Below, one piece after another: positions 31,001-43,110 of a DNA stretch of 64,000 nt. Source of the stretch: Enoplolaimus lenunculus. Lineage: Eukaryota; Nematoda; Enoplea; Enoplida; Thoracostomopsidae. Location: assembly GCA_030248215.1 (NCBI GenBank), contig JASANG010002092.1, positions 310,001 to 374,000 of the forward strand, in the 5' to 3' direction. The position numbers were made by a program, and so were the translations under genes. The notes under the pieces were generated by a model. That model had not been told where the DNA came from. It was given only the letters and a program-made list of their open reading frames with translations, and did no database searches. Position 1 is the first letter of the stretch. Every line of letters begins with the position of its first letter.

Positions 31001-34000
31001 TGACTAAAGAAATACGCGCTGTAGGAAACAATGTTTTTAACATGTTTGCAGAATACATTGTAGAATGTTTTCTACAAAAGAAAATTTGATTTTGTTTATA
31101 AGTTACTGTGAGTATTACCGGATGTATGCCAATTACTCCGACAGAAGCTTGAGTTCCGGCACTCACTGTTTTATAAAAATTATGTTGTTTAGTAACTTAA
31201 TTTAGCATTGGGTCTTTTATTGAAGTTTGTACGTTGATTTTTTTAATTTCTCAAAAACAAATACAACAAATGATATCTTGTTTTATTAATGCATTTGTTC
31301 TCGTTGGGAAAATTACATTTAAATATCTACACTAAAAACTACCAACAGGCGTGCCCAGTTTACAAGAAAACAACTGTTGAACTGTAAGAAACCCTAAATC
31401 GTTGTTATGCGACAATAAAATAGTCACATGGCGTAATTCTACAATCACTATGCTTGCAGGATGTAAACGAACAGTAAAAATAACGAAAACGGAAACGGGC
31501 AGTGATCAATAATAGCGGAAACGAAAAACGGATATTGAAGTATAAAAGTTTCAAAGATGTTTTATTTTTCTGCCAATAAAATTGAGGAATCCAAATATTC
31601 ACATGCTTTCTAAAATTTTACAGGAAAATAGCGGATGTAGTGAAATTTTCTAAGTTTTGAATGAATTTCGCAGTTTATCATGCTCATACATCGAACGATT
31701 ACAGCATATTTGTAGTGAAAAACTGCGATATATTTTCGTGATTTAAAACTAAATTTGAGCACAAAAATAACCGAAGTTCCGGTATTTTTATAACGGAAAC
31801 GGACACCAGTTTTTACAAGGAACGGAAACGGATATCCGGTTACACCCTGCTGTCTGGGATATTTTACTTTTTAAAAATTTTATGTGGTTCATAAAAAATT
31901 CGTGTGCGGCATTTTTTTGTCCACGGTGGTTTGTCTGATAGGTTATGTCGTGGTGACCATAAATTTGACTTTAAGACAAACTTCCTTGTTTCTTTTGGGT
32001 TCAGAAATGAAGTTGTCCACTTTTTCAGTATATTCTAATTATATATAATCGCTTGGCGTTGGTTTTTACGTAACAATAAACTCTGGTGCTGGCTCTTGGG
32101 TGCAACCGAAGAAGAAAAATAGTCAGCCGAACACAACACCTTTTACCGTAACCCGAGTTGATGATGAGACATACGTTCTTAAAATATTGTGTTTAAAAAC
32201 TGTGAATTTTAAAAAAATATTGCCGCATTTTTGTCAATTGTTAGTCTCTAAGCTTGTTTTAATATGTCAACAAGTAAAGCTTCTAAAGTTACTCCAGAGT
32301 CACTAGGGGCGATTAAATGCCGAGGATAAAGAAGAGGTGCACCATACACTTGGCCATAGACAGTTAGAGAGAGTTTCGGACCGTAGTGGGGTCCGCTGAT
32401 TTGCCCCATTGGTTAAACAGAATACCGAAGCACTGAACATGCAAATTTACAGTGCGACGTACCGCTACAAACCTCAACAACTAAACATGCAGTTTTGTTA
32501 AACGTGTGAAGCGCGAAATCGCACTTTTTTCAGCTAAATAGCCGAAAGTTACAAATTTTTGGACTGGAGATTGACAAACAATTTAGCCCACTCGGTCAAA
32601 TGCGAGGAAGAGCAATCTGTCGTCGACACCGTTATCACCGCTTTTGAAAGTAACAAAAACTCGCTGAACGACACAAGTTTTATAAAATACGAAATATTTC
32701 ACAATACTGAAATTGTCGAAAACTAAACGCAAATATTCCACAGAAGGCGAAAGTCTATTTTCCAGCTGCAAGTGGTAGGCAGATCTTCGGTTGTACCCTG
32801 ATACATATATCAAAACAAACCATTATTCTATAAATAAAATAACGTAACATCAGGCTAAATAAGGGTAGTTAACTATCCTTGTTGGTCGTCATGTTTACCA
32901 GAATGCTAGGCGGATAAACAATCGAATATCTTATCCGCGTCTTCAAGTTCTTTACCGGTGTGAGTATATACGTGTCAAAAATTTATAGTACTCATCTCGC
33001 GTTTACACACGGGTCGCGCGAACAATTATTCTACAACCTGTAAGAGTAAGTTTTTAGTTTTTCTAGGAATGTCAGGCGGTATATCTTTCTATCATCCCTT
33101 AAATATGCCCATGGATACCGTGCTTGCATCGTTCCAGTTTGATGCATTTTCACTTTGAGGCAAAATTCTGTGCTGGTCAATGTAGGATTTTTCGGCGAAC
33201 GGTGATATATCCATTTGTTTTGAAACTTTTTATGTTTTTAAAGCACATTTCTCAAATAATAATCATACTAACTAAAATTGTTCTGTATGTATATGTATCA
33301 ATGTAAAGTATGTACGGTGTTGTGGAGGCCAGTTGGTTTAATTTCGGAAACTAAAAATTCGGTCTCTGGGCCAATTTTTTATGAGGAGTAACACAGAATA
33401 GGTGGTTTTGACCTCAAATATCATTTCTAAATCGTTGGAGACATTTAGCCTTACAAATAGTCCTGAATACAGTTATGTACAAAGGTGCAGGTCTGATGGT
33501 TCGAACTCGGAAGTTAAAAACTTAGCGCCTAGGTCAGTTTATCTTAGGAGTAACATGGAATAGCTGGCATTTACCATAGATGTCGTTTCAGGCCATAGTT
33601 TAAATGGACTGACTTTTAACCCCAGCAATCCTGGGTGCTCCAGCTAGTAATTGATTCAATATTCTAAAACTTACAAAATACGGCGAAAGTGCAAAATGTT
33701 TTAGACTCTGTTGCATTCGCATGATATTTTTGAACAATTTTGCAAGAAAACACTTGCTTCTCATAAGCAATTTTCACTGCAAAATTTTCAGCACGGCAGT
33801 GCTTGTGAAGACATATAACTCATCCTAAATCCACCTAAATTCACCGCTTGTTTAAACACCAAACAATTTAAATGTTCTTTAACCGCCTGTCACCCTTTGC
33901 CCTCGTAGATTTTATACACAACCTTTCACTTCAGAATTATGAAAAAAATTAAATTTTAAGAGTCCCACTGCAACTAAATCCATTGAATTTGTCGGCACTT

Positions 34001-37000
34001 GATATGCAAACGATGCATTTTCAATTATTGTGAATGATATCAAATTGCCGAAGAACAACACAACAGCCAGAATTTCGCAAACAGTGCCGATAAAATTGAA
34101 CGACACACATGAGCAGATTATTAGATACATAGTCTCGTTTCTTATTAAATACTTAAAGTTGAAAGAAAATTTGTTAAACGGTAAACTACTTTAGAAATAG
34201 ATCTTTCCTTAGTAAATCGAAGTTGATGTGTTATAATGAGTGTCAGATTAAGAACTGCGGATATGAATATTTATTAGACATTGATTGTTCATGACAATTA
34301 TTGAGATTAAAATCGAAAGAAATTTATACTCAGAATTTCGAAAAAGATCGGGGATCTATCCGTCATTTCACAGCTAATATAGGTACTGCAAGACTCGCTT
34401 CTGTTATCCTACTGGAGAATGTTCAATGTTCATTGTTGAAAAGGCAACCGTCGGAAAATAACAGATATCTAGTTGAGGTGGAAGTTACAACACAAACAAG
34501 AAAACTTGCTTTTTCAAAAACATTGTGTCACTGCCAGTTTGGTTTGGAATCTTTAAAGAAAAATTTAATTTTGATAAGCTTATTGGAGGAATATACATAT
34601 TATATATGTGTTTTGTGCATAAACAAATTACCGTATAACTAGTAAGCCGGCAATCAGGAAAGTGAAAGAAGAGTACGCAAGCAAAAAGAATATAGAAGCT
34701 TTGCGACAATATTAAGAGTACAGTTATCAAGTCGTATCCGGATATTCACTTTGGTATTTTGTTTGCTGTGTTCCTACCCGTTTTCGAAGTACGATCTCTG
34801 GAGAATCAAAAATTCCGATATTTTTATCATAATTGTGAAAGTGTTTCAGTTTTAAAATTTTTGGCTTTACTGCAATTCATTGTTAAATTGAGCTGAAATA
34901 GTACAAAATCGATATGTGGTATATAAAAATTTATGTAAAATTTAAACGAGAGATCTGCTGCAAATGTATATGCTTGTTCTGTTTGTATAGACAACAAAGC
35001 CAAACGTTTATTGAAATGTATTTCCAACGTAAAACGTTCGTTTACACATTTCCACGTTTATTTTTTCGTAAACTATGTTGTGAAAGGTTCAATTTTTGTT
35101 TGAGCAGCTAAAATGGAAGTTATTTCGAGTTTACTTAGGAAATAATATCAATTTTTGTATTTAGTATTTCGTTAGCTATTCGTTTTTGGTAATTTGATAG
35201 CTATCTGTTGCTTATATTTTTACAATATATTTAATGCTCCATCCGTGTTTACTGTTGAAACATAAAGAAAAATATTGAATTTACCAATCATTCCGCGACT
35301 AGTGGGCAATACCAAACAGCCAGGTGACGTATTAGATGCGTCCAGTTGCCCCGAACCACCGTTTGCTCCGGCACAAACGTCCAATCCGGATGCAGCAAAT
35401 TGTAACCACGGTGGTGGATGCAGACCGAGGAGTGTCGCTGCCGCAGCTGCAGCATGATGTTGACTTAAATTTGCCAGAACACTGTCAACATTGGCCCCCG
35501 CTGATGGTTGTGCAGGGATCCACGAGTGTACAGTTGGTGCATTGGTTGTTGTAGTTTGATGAGATTTAAGATAAAATTTAGCCAAACTTTGCGACGAATT
35601 TACTTCCGGCTCAGCATGAAATTTTGCCAAAGTTTGTGCAGTTACTTCCGGGTCAGTAGTATTTTGTTCCCGGCGCTCTACATTGTCAGATTCGGATGTG
35701 TGACGGATTATTTCATAAGAAGTCGTGTCGTGTCTTAGTTCAGCGATGCTCGAAAGCAACTCGCTGTTGATGAGATTCGTTACGCTGACTTTGGGTGAGT
35801 TGAGTTGTTGCTGTTGTTGTCGTTGTAGGTGTTGCAGTAGCAAAACGTCTTGATCTAATTGACATGGTAACAAACTATTAGGTGGTAGCTGATCAGCCGT
35901 AGATGCTTGAATGGTGTTGTTTGCAATCGGATGTCCAGTGTATGGATGGGAAGCTTCGGGTTCTATTTCGTCAAATGCTTAAAATATAAATTAATACAAA
36001 ATATTCGCGATTTTTTAAATTGAATTTTTTAACCTTCAAATTTTGGATCAATTAATGATCCTGAATTTAAGTAAGGAGGAACTTTATTTGATCCGATACT
36101 GCAGTGACCCGAATGAGAGGGGGGACTGAAATTTACTTTGCCTCCCTTCCTGTTAGTCGGTTAAGGATTGCTATTTATTTTTAACCTGCCCTCCGCCGCC
36201 CTTCGTTACTGATATATATCCGGTATTGCAACTATCCGTTGGATTATACTTTATTTGTCTTGTATCAAAAGCTTAGGCGATGATGTAAGGTTATACTTAG
36301 GAATATACTTTCAAAACCTAAGTATGCTTTAAAGTTTCGAGCTCAACTTTATTTGGTCCTGGAGTCATTTATACACTACAATTAGAGATAATTGCATTTA
36401 CGAACGCTATTTATGGTTTAGGAACACTATTCGCTTACGGACTCTTATTAAGGAACGGACTCCAATTGATTAGGGCTTAAAATGCTGACCCTCCTCTTAT
36501 TTCCCGCCTTCTATTCTGGTCACTACAGCAACAGAGGGGGATCTTAACTTATGTCTGATGGAAATAAGAATTATAATTTATCCCATGTTTTAGGAATACT
36601 AAACCAATTGCATTTTCACATCCTCTATGTCAGTCAATGCAGTCGGCTACGGGCCCACATTGTTCTATTTGCAGTCATTGTGGAAAATAAAGACGTTTCA
36701 CTCTAAACAAGCTCCGAGCCGTGTTTTAAACTTGAATAAATTACATTTAACTCAACCCAATTCAAAATCGACGCAAAAATTAAACAGATTAGTGCTGAGG
36801 TATACTAAAAACTGCGTATTTCGCTGCGGTTTGGTTCAGGGATTGCCTCTAAGTTCAAGTGTAAAATTTTTCGCAATCAAACGTCGGGCTTACGAGTCAG
36901 AGTAAAATAACAGATTTAGTGCGCTGCCAACAATTTGGGCCAGCGCGACATCCCGGCTGAGTGGAGGATAATCGAAAAGATCCTGAATTCCTACTAGGCA

Positions 37001-37256
37001 AGGACACTGCCTGATTGAATCAGCTGTTTTTCCGGTGCCAACCCTTTTTAATTTAAATTTGGTGCTTCATATAATGATTGCTTAGCATAAATTTAATACC
37101 TGAACTTTTTGGGCATTCATTCATTATCACACGGTCCTTATCATCATCGACATCAGCGCGTAGTATAGAATTTATCGAGAAACGTATTTTTGACCGACTG
37201 TTTTGATCAGTAGAACCATTACTGGCAGTAACTTTACAGCTGGTACCTGCCGACAT
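28077..37256 (-). CDS. bsx: Brain-specific homeobox protein (Bsx/Bsh), 4 exons, 481 aa
   Basis: Homeodomain transcription factor acting in the nucleus; Bsx/Bsh proteins specify brain neurons. Exons in order on the minus strand: 37256-37100 (ATG at 37256), 35977-35285, 29633-29248 and 28286-28077. They join in phases 1, 1 and 0, to a single 482-codon frame ending in TAA. Exon 1 has an eh1-type Groucho-binding motif, FSINSIL (residues 26-32). Exon 2 has glutamine and alanine runs. The homeodomain (about 369-428) spans exons 3 and 4, with the intron between positions 44 and 45. [22 protein letters not shown] and [14 protein letters not shown] are the Bsx signature, with Q50 and N51 present. The C-terminus is acidic and ends in a cysteine-proline stretch. 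Introns of 1.1, 5.7 and 1.0 kb hold repeats. Exon 1 could have an upstream non-coding partner that I cannot see. Confidence 0.93.
28289..28537. repeat. 25-bp minisatellite at the 3' end of the last bsx intron
   Basis: About ten units of aaaaatatattcacagtgaat plus tttc, with attcac at 25-bp steps from 28300 to 28500 and a last one 28 bp further. Each unit contains attcacagtgaat, a palindrome around one base. On the minus strand the unit next to exon 4 supplies the splice acceptor itself (ATATTTTCAG). The far unit has the same ATTTTCAG end, while the middle units have ATTTTTGAAAA instead. Confidence 0.95.
28538..28713. repeat. Foldback-like GTCG element, copy 1
   Basis: The right arm is made of repeated gacgagttgtcggg/gacgaattgtcgag motifs, and the left arm carries the inverse (ttcgtcgcacgacaagtgg). 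Between them lies a cctaagc-rich core. Related copies are at 30481-30701 and about 45418-45490. It lies directly beside the 25-bp minisatellite, inside bsx intron 3. Confidence 0.65.
30481..30701. repeat. Foldback-like GTCG element, copy 2
   Basis: The left arm (cccgacgtctcgtcgacccc) is the approximate inverse of the right arm (acgagatgtcggggcgacga), with a unique core of about 100 bp. Both arms are themselves built from short repeats, the architecture of foldback transposons. No ORF. Confidence 0.65.
33316..33640. repeat. Diverged two-unit tandem repeat, period about 163 bp
   Basis: Matching blocks cggaaactaaaaattc and cggaagttaaaaacttag lie at about 33345 and 33508. Each is followed by taggagtaacatggaatag-type sequence. 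It lies inside bsx intron 2. Confidence 0.6.
36099..36528. mobile_element. MITE, GACCCGAATAAGAGGG family, copy 2 (inverted)
   Basis: It is 430 bp, with ends CTGCAGTGACCCGAATGAGA and the inverse of CTGTAGTGACCAGAATAGAA. The interior matches 22985-23415 in reverse orientation (for example ggtcctggagtcatttata against its complement). It lies in bsx intron 1 and carries no ORF. Confidence 0.8.
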
Positions 37257-38062
37257 CTTTGAGTACTGTTTAGGTATTATGTTTCAATAATTTTAGAATT
37301 AACTGTCAAAAAATTGTGAACATATTCTTTTAATAAAATTCGCTATAACTATGATTTTCGGCGCAAATACATTCCTACAGCCAGCTGAACAGGGTTAATT
37401 ATTTCATGAGAGGTGTGCTAGTTTTCCCGATGGCTTATAAGAACCAAATTAAACTTTTTGTAGTGATTTAAAATTTGTTATAATGTGGTTGCACTCTCTC
37501 GTGGCTCTTCACTGGTTAGGGGCTCGTTTAACCTTTTACAACACTTTTTTGGTTTGATTTTTTGCTATGCTACTCAGTTTCTTAAGAATAAAACAGGACA
37601 ACATTAAGACTATTTAAAAATACAATTCTCAGAATAGCAAAATCCACTATACATTAGGAATGTACCGATGTGAAAATTTTTGCCGATGCTGATTCTAAGT
37701 TTCAAAATTTACAGGTGCCGAACAGATGTCGATTCCAAATTTAGTACACCAAGTTTAAGGAGAAGATAGGATACTGCATTGCATCGTTATGCTAAAACTT
37801 GAACCCTAACCACCATAAACTGATATAATTATTTTATGACAACGGTTCATTTCAATTAATTTTTTCAAACACAGAAGCAAGAGAGATAACAAATTCTTTA
37901 ATTAGACACAGTGATACGCGTCAAAAAGTGAAATTGATAGCATTCAAACTGTCTACAATGAGCAAAAAGTATCGGCAAAGAATCGGCAATGATTTTGCTG
38001 TGCCGATGCCTCTTTAATCAAACAATGTCAGAAGGCCAACAATAAAAACTTGAAGGATTATT

Positions 38063-38313
38063 CGCAATGTAAATTCCAATGAGTAACTTTTTCTCACAAT
38101 GAATTTAATCTGCTCATGAGCCAGAGCTATGAATTAGGTCTTTCAGAATTCTGAATTTCAATATCTTCCGAGTTAATAATTATATAATCGACGTCCCCGG
38201 AATTAGATCAGCTCAGAGCGAGTTGATGTTTCCTGTTGTTACCTCAAAAATAACCAGAAATGATTAATTCAGCCTCTGAGTTGATTAATCAGCTCATCGG
38301 AATTTACACTGCG
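38063..38313. mobile_element. MITE, GAGTTGA family, copy 3
   Basis: It is 251 bp with ends CGCAATGTAAATTCCAATGAG on the left and CGCAGTGTAAATTCCGATGAG when the right end is inverted. It shares internal GAGTTGAT and ttaatcagctcat motifs with copies 1 and 2 and is more diverged. Confidence 0.75.
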
Positions 38314-41300
38314 AGTATATAATATTGTAAACGGTGAACACAAAAATTACAAAAGTTTCCGGAAGTTTCACAACGAAATACTTTCCGGTTTTAGTGGAAA
38401 CGTATATCCAGTTAAGAATCTGTTTAAAACAAGGAAGCGTGTGAAAAATACAATAAATACAAAGTCTAAGCTTATTAAATTACAGACTCGTACATCTTTT
38501 ACTACCGGCTTTTACTAGAAATTTACAATTTTAGTGGCTGGCTGCAAGTGCGAGGTATTTAAACAAAAACATTACAGCAGAATTATCATAAACCACAAAA
38601 TTGTCGAACAAATTACATGTTAAATGCACATCGCGTTTAATCCAATTAAGCTCTCTCCAACAGCGTGAGTGCGAGATAGATCCCTGCTGAATTTTAAATT
38701 AGTGCACAATTGCAAAACAAATTTATTAACCGTGTTCGTCTTCTCGTGTTACATTTACACAGATCATGAATGCAATGATTTGTGACCTACTGTAGATTGT
38801 TTAGTTCGACTTGTCAAATCAGAATTGAACGCACATTATTTCAAAACTTCACACGTGGCATCAAAAATTCAAGGACTGTAATTAGAATTAAAATTAAACT
38901 GGGTTATGAATTGTATAACCAGTATATGCTTAGAAAAACAGTGTGACACCTTGAGAATTGTTAACAATAAACTTTTCGATGCAACTATGGTCGCCCCAAC
39001 CGAAAATTTTTTGACAACATTATATGTATTATAATAATAGCAAAATAGCAAGATTTCTTCGCTCGTATATATGCCAGAAATCTTGTTGCATCGTAGTGAT
39101 TACACTATTACACATCTTTACGCTAAAGGCAAACCTACAAACAGTCGCCTACGTACAAAATTTGTTTATTGGAAATATTTAAAAAATGCGGATGGAATTA
39201 ATTTGTGCAAATAATATCACCAAAATATATAAGCATTAAATAATTAAAAATTAAAATTTTTTCGCAAATTTGTTAAGTTTACTATACTAATATTTTCGGT
39301 TATATGTGTAAACTGTGCAAGGGAAAAATAATACTAAACCGATGCAAAAGCAAAAAAATGCAAAAGACAACCTTTAATTTTAATATAGCGCATGCTAAAA
39401 ATAATGTCATGATCAGCCGAAGTTATCTGATTTGTTAAGCGTACTTCGAATATAAAATACCTCCAAAATTGTTTAGATATGAGTTAGAATAATTTATCTT
39501 TATAATTGTCAATGATTACGGTAGATGGGCTGGGGTAAGTATGGGTTAGTGTAGCTATATGATGTGCTCTTGTAGGCACTAAAGCCTAAAGATAGCAGAA
39601 ATTTTAAATTGATCCTACAAAACAACTAGGTGAAAGTTTCCAAATATAAATATATTTGCAGCATTTTGAGCTATTGATAGCAAAATGTCCCTTGTAACTT
39701 GAAAACTAAATGTATGTGTTTGCATACTAATTAAAAGTTGAGGTGGTCTTTAAAATTGCTGATTGCGAACAACACAATAAGGGCAAAGGCAATTAGACAA
39801 GCCTGAACCATAACTCATTTTAATCTATAATCAACATCAGGTTGATTTCAGATTGACTATAGTTATAAATTTCAAAAGCATCGAATTAGCGATTGCGTTT
39901 ATTTAGATTCGTCAAAATTATTCTTAAATTATTAGTAGTGAAATTGCTAAAGGCGACAAGCTCAGCGGTAGCGCAACTACAGAGGCGTGTATACCCGAAC
40001 CAAAATGGATCATTTAATAAATTTTACATTATCAAACTCGAGTTTAGAAAGCGAGTATAATATAAAACCGCACGAAATTTAAATAATTTCACTTTGCATA
40101 CAATGGTTGTAAGTCTTAGCATAGTCTTTTGAGCAATGTTATATCTAATTATCTATTGAAATGTTGATGTGCCTGCGCATATAATCATGGCTTTGTAGCA
40201 GTCACCGCATTTCCCTGAAGATATTCTAATTAAGTGACGGCAAAGTGTTCTGAGCATGGAACACTTGCGGACTTTAGTTTTATACAGATACAAATGCGAG
40301 AATTTAGTGTTTCATGTATTATTGTATTTATTGTCGATGAGTAGAATATGATTGCACGAATTAGCGTGAACACCTTACTTTATTTTCATACTGTTAAAAT
40401 ACGAACTTCACCACCGAATAATCAGAGAGGCTTGGACAGGTTTTCTGTTCGGATAGGAATAATTTCATGTGCAGGAAAATTTTTACTTTCAGAATCCAAT
40501 TGTGAGATTTAATGCCTGATAAAAGTGCTTTTTATGTCACCAGTCATTTTCGTGGCAGGATATATTAGCTTTATCTCTTCTCTTGTATTATATATACACC
40601 CTTCGAACTATGGGCAGTAAAACTAATTCAAGGAATGTGACTTCAAACTATATCATGTATTGAATTGCTTAAACGTTTCTGGAATTAAAACTTGCTAAAT
40701 GTTCTAAAAACCTCAAGTAGTATTATTTCAGTCTGACAGTTAAAGTTTGTGCATTAGACAAAACGTTACATTTGACAACCGGAACTTAAACAAGATTTTC
40801 GTTTGCACGAAATACGATAAATCGAAAAATGTTCAAAGACAATAAAGCCAGCAGCGTTAAGACAACAATCTTTTATAAAATTTTATTCAAATATATGAGA
40901 ACTAAATTTATAATTAAATCCCGAATGCTTAATCACTGAAATCATAATCCCATTAGCAATTCAGTATAAATGCGAATGTAGTGATATTTTAAAGAGTAAA
41001 ACGTTGCGTTTGGACAACGACTATAAAAGTGGAGTTTTAGTGAGAGACATACAGGAAAGCGATCGGATGAAGAACAAAGCACTAAATTCCAGGTGTAAGA
41101 GGCAGCTTAGAGCGGTTTAGAATTAATAAATTTACCATACTCAATTGGGTCGAACATGTCTGGCAAATATGAGTCAGGGGGTGCAGCTGAGGTTCCCTGA
41201 GCAAGTTTAAACGTTAGTAGGTAGAGAAATAATTGCCCAATTTCTTGCTGAATCAGTTTATCTTAAAACTTTTCCACTGGGTCTTTACTTGCACACTTCA

Positions 41301-42783
41301 ACCTAATATTCTGGCGGCGCCCATGATGGTTTAATACCTTGATATATTAGGCTTAACAACTCAGATATCCACTGTTAATATATCCTGTCTTGTTTAGGTG
41401 GTTAATATGATACATAACGTTAAGGTCGATGTATATTTTAAAGATTTTTGGTTGCAATTCTATAGAATGGAAGTTAACAATGTTGAAACTTTAGTATACT
41501 CGGCGGCACAGAGTTCCATTTAAAACCAAAGTAGTATTGCGGTGTATTATTTTTACAGTAAGAGTGCAGGTTTGCATACAACAAATCCGTGGTAATTTTG
41601 CGCTTTAAATGTTGCCGAATATTTTCAAATTTAAAATACTTTTTATCAAGTAAGTAATAAACTGTGCAATTAGTAATAAACGGAAATTGCTCGGGAGGTA
41701 TTCATCGAAACTCAAAATACAACATTATGCGCTATATAAATATTTGGCAGATGACCAGTCTGTTTAAAAAGTAAAAGCCCGATCTACCGCGCCCGACACA
41801 CTGTGGGTTTTCAAGGATCATCGCAAAACTTTTGGATGGTAACCGTATATATTAATGATGATATTTTTCGGTAAGGCAAGGACAGAGATGCATATTTGCT
41901 GTACCTGTCCCGCACTAAAGCAATTACAGTTTTATGGTGTATAAAGTATATTCTGATTTCGTATGAGAAAAAAAACCTCTGTTTCATTTTGCATTGGTCT
42001 ATATTCTTTAATGTGTCTAGCATCAATAACCACTCGGCGATAAATGTCTTGCAACTGTTTTGAGTGAGTGAATAGTGAAGTTTAAACTTCACACATGTTC
42101 CTTTTATTCCATTTACCGCGCTTCAGCGCAAATTTTGGGACGGGGTTCTGTGAGGCTTCTTTTAGTTAAAAAATCTATGGCTATTACTGATGATAGTTGT
42201 TCGGAATTATGAACACTGATGTACATGTGACGTCAAAAATATTTGGAAGAAATTTTTGCTTCTTCTTGGTGCGAGCGATTTGCTGCACAATGTCAGTTAG
42301 ACGCCTATGCAAAGTAGTATTTGTGATTTAATTCAATTTAAACTCAAATTACTTCACTAATTTCCTTATGTTCCTCGAATTTGTCGCAACCGAACAACAT
42401 AAGCGCGAATCTATTGACGGCTGTATTAAGCGCACTCAGTATAAGTAAAAGGCTGATGGGTACGATCTTTTGGAGACAAATATGATAATGAAACCAGAAT
42501 TCCCGACGGAGCCAATTTGGACTTTTAGCTCAGACCAGTTCTGTCTTCAAACAATTATAATTGTTCAATTAGTTCAAAACAAAGATTTAAACATAACGGA
42601 TATAATTTAAAGCTTTAGGTTAAGCGCAGAAAATGTACATATATATTCTGTATTATATCTATATGTATTTGCATATTATATATAATATATATTATATATA
42701 TACAAAATATAGAGTAATATTGACACATAAAGCAATAGTCATATTTAATTTTTTATATCTGATTTTATCTTCAAAGTTGATAG

Positions 42784-43110
42784 TTAATTTATACAGATTT
42801 TTAAATCATTATCTACTAACTGAAAAACTGTATGATCAGACAAAATATTATTCATCTTAGAAATATAGTCGGATCTATTTAATAAGACCAGACCATTACC
42901 TTTGTCAGGTTTCGAAATGACTATTCTACGATCATTAGCTAAACTTTTCAAAGTTGAGATAAAATTTTTTGGAATGTTGGAAACATTTTTATATCTCTTA
43001 ACCATACCAAGCGCATTAGTGATCAACTGCCTAAATTTATCCCGAAAAACAAACGGTAACTGAATTTGCTTATTAGAATTTTGGATAGAGTGGGCTAGGA
43101 GCTCATTGCT
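42784..43110 (-). pseudogene. Penelope-like/LINE-type retroelement relic
   Basis: The reading includes LPFVFRDKFRQL, then RRIVISKPDKGNGLVLLNRS and DYISKMNNILSD. This matches the stretch before the reverse-transcriptase core of Penelope-like elements, where a KPDKGNGVVI-type motif is followed by DYxxKMxxIL. The catalytic part is missing and the flanks show only frame-shifted traces up to about 43740, so it is a dead fragment. Confidence 0.6.

Larger units (their letters stand above)
29634..35284. other. bsx intron 2 (5.65 kb)
   Basis: No coding exon of another gene was recognised. It contains a foldback-like GTCG element (30481-30701), a tatccgg-rich transposon remnant near 31790-31860 and a two-unit diverged repeat at 33316-33640. 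The rest is AT-rich. A long intron at this place in a brain homeobox gene could also hold enhancers, but none can be identified by eye. Confidence 0.6.

Noticed and set aside
33490-33510. B-box-like ggttcgaactc
   Set aside because: Isolated within a tandem repeat, with no A box or stem pairing.
33912-34130. Minus-strand frame with a hydrophobic stretch
   Set aside because: Short, within bsx intron 2, with no splice partners and no recognised family.
39950-40010. tRNA-like A box (agctcagcggtagcgc)
   Set aside because: No cloverleaf can be drawn and no B box lies at the right distance; at most a decayed tRNA-derived SINE head.
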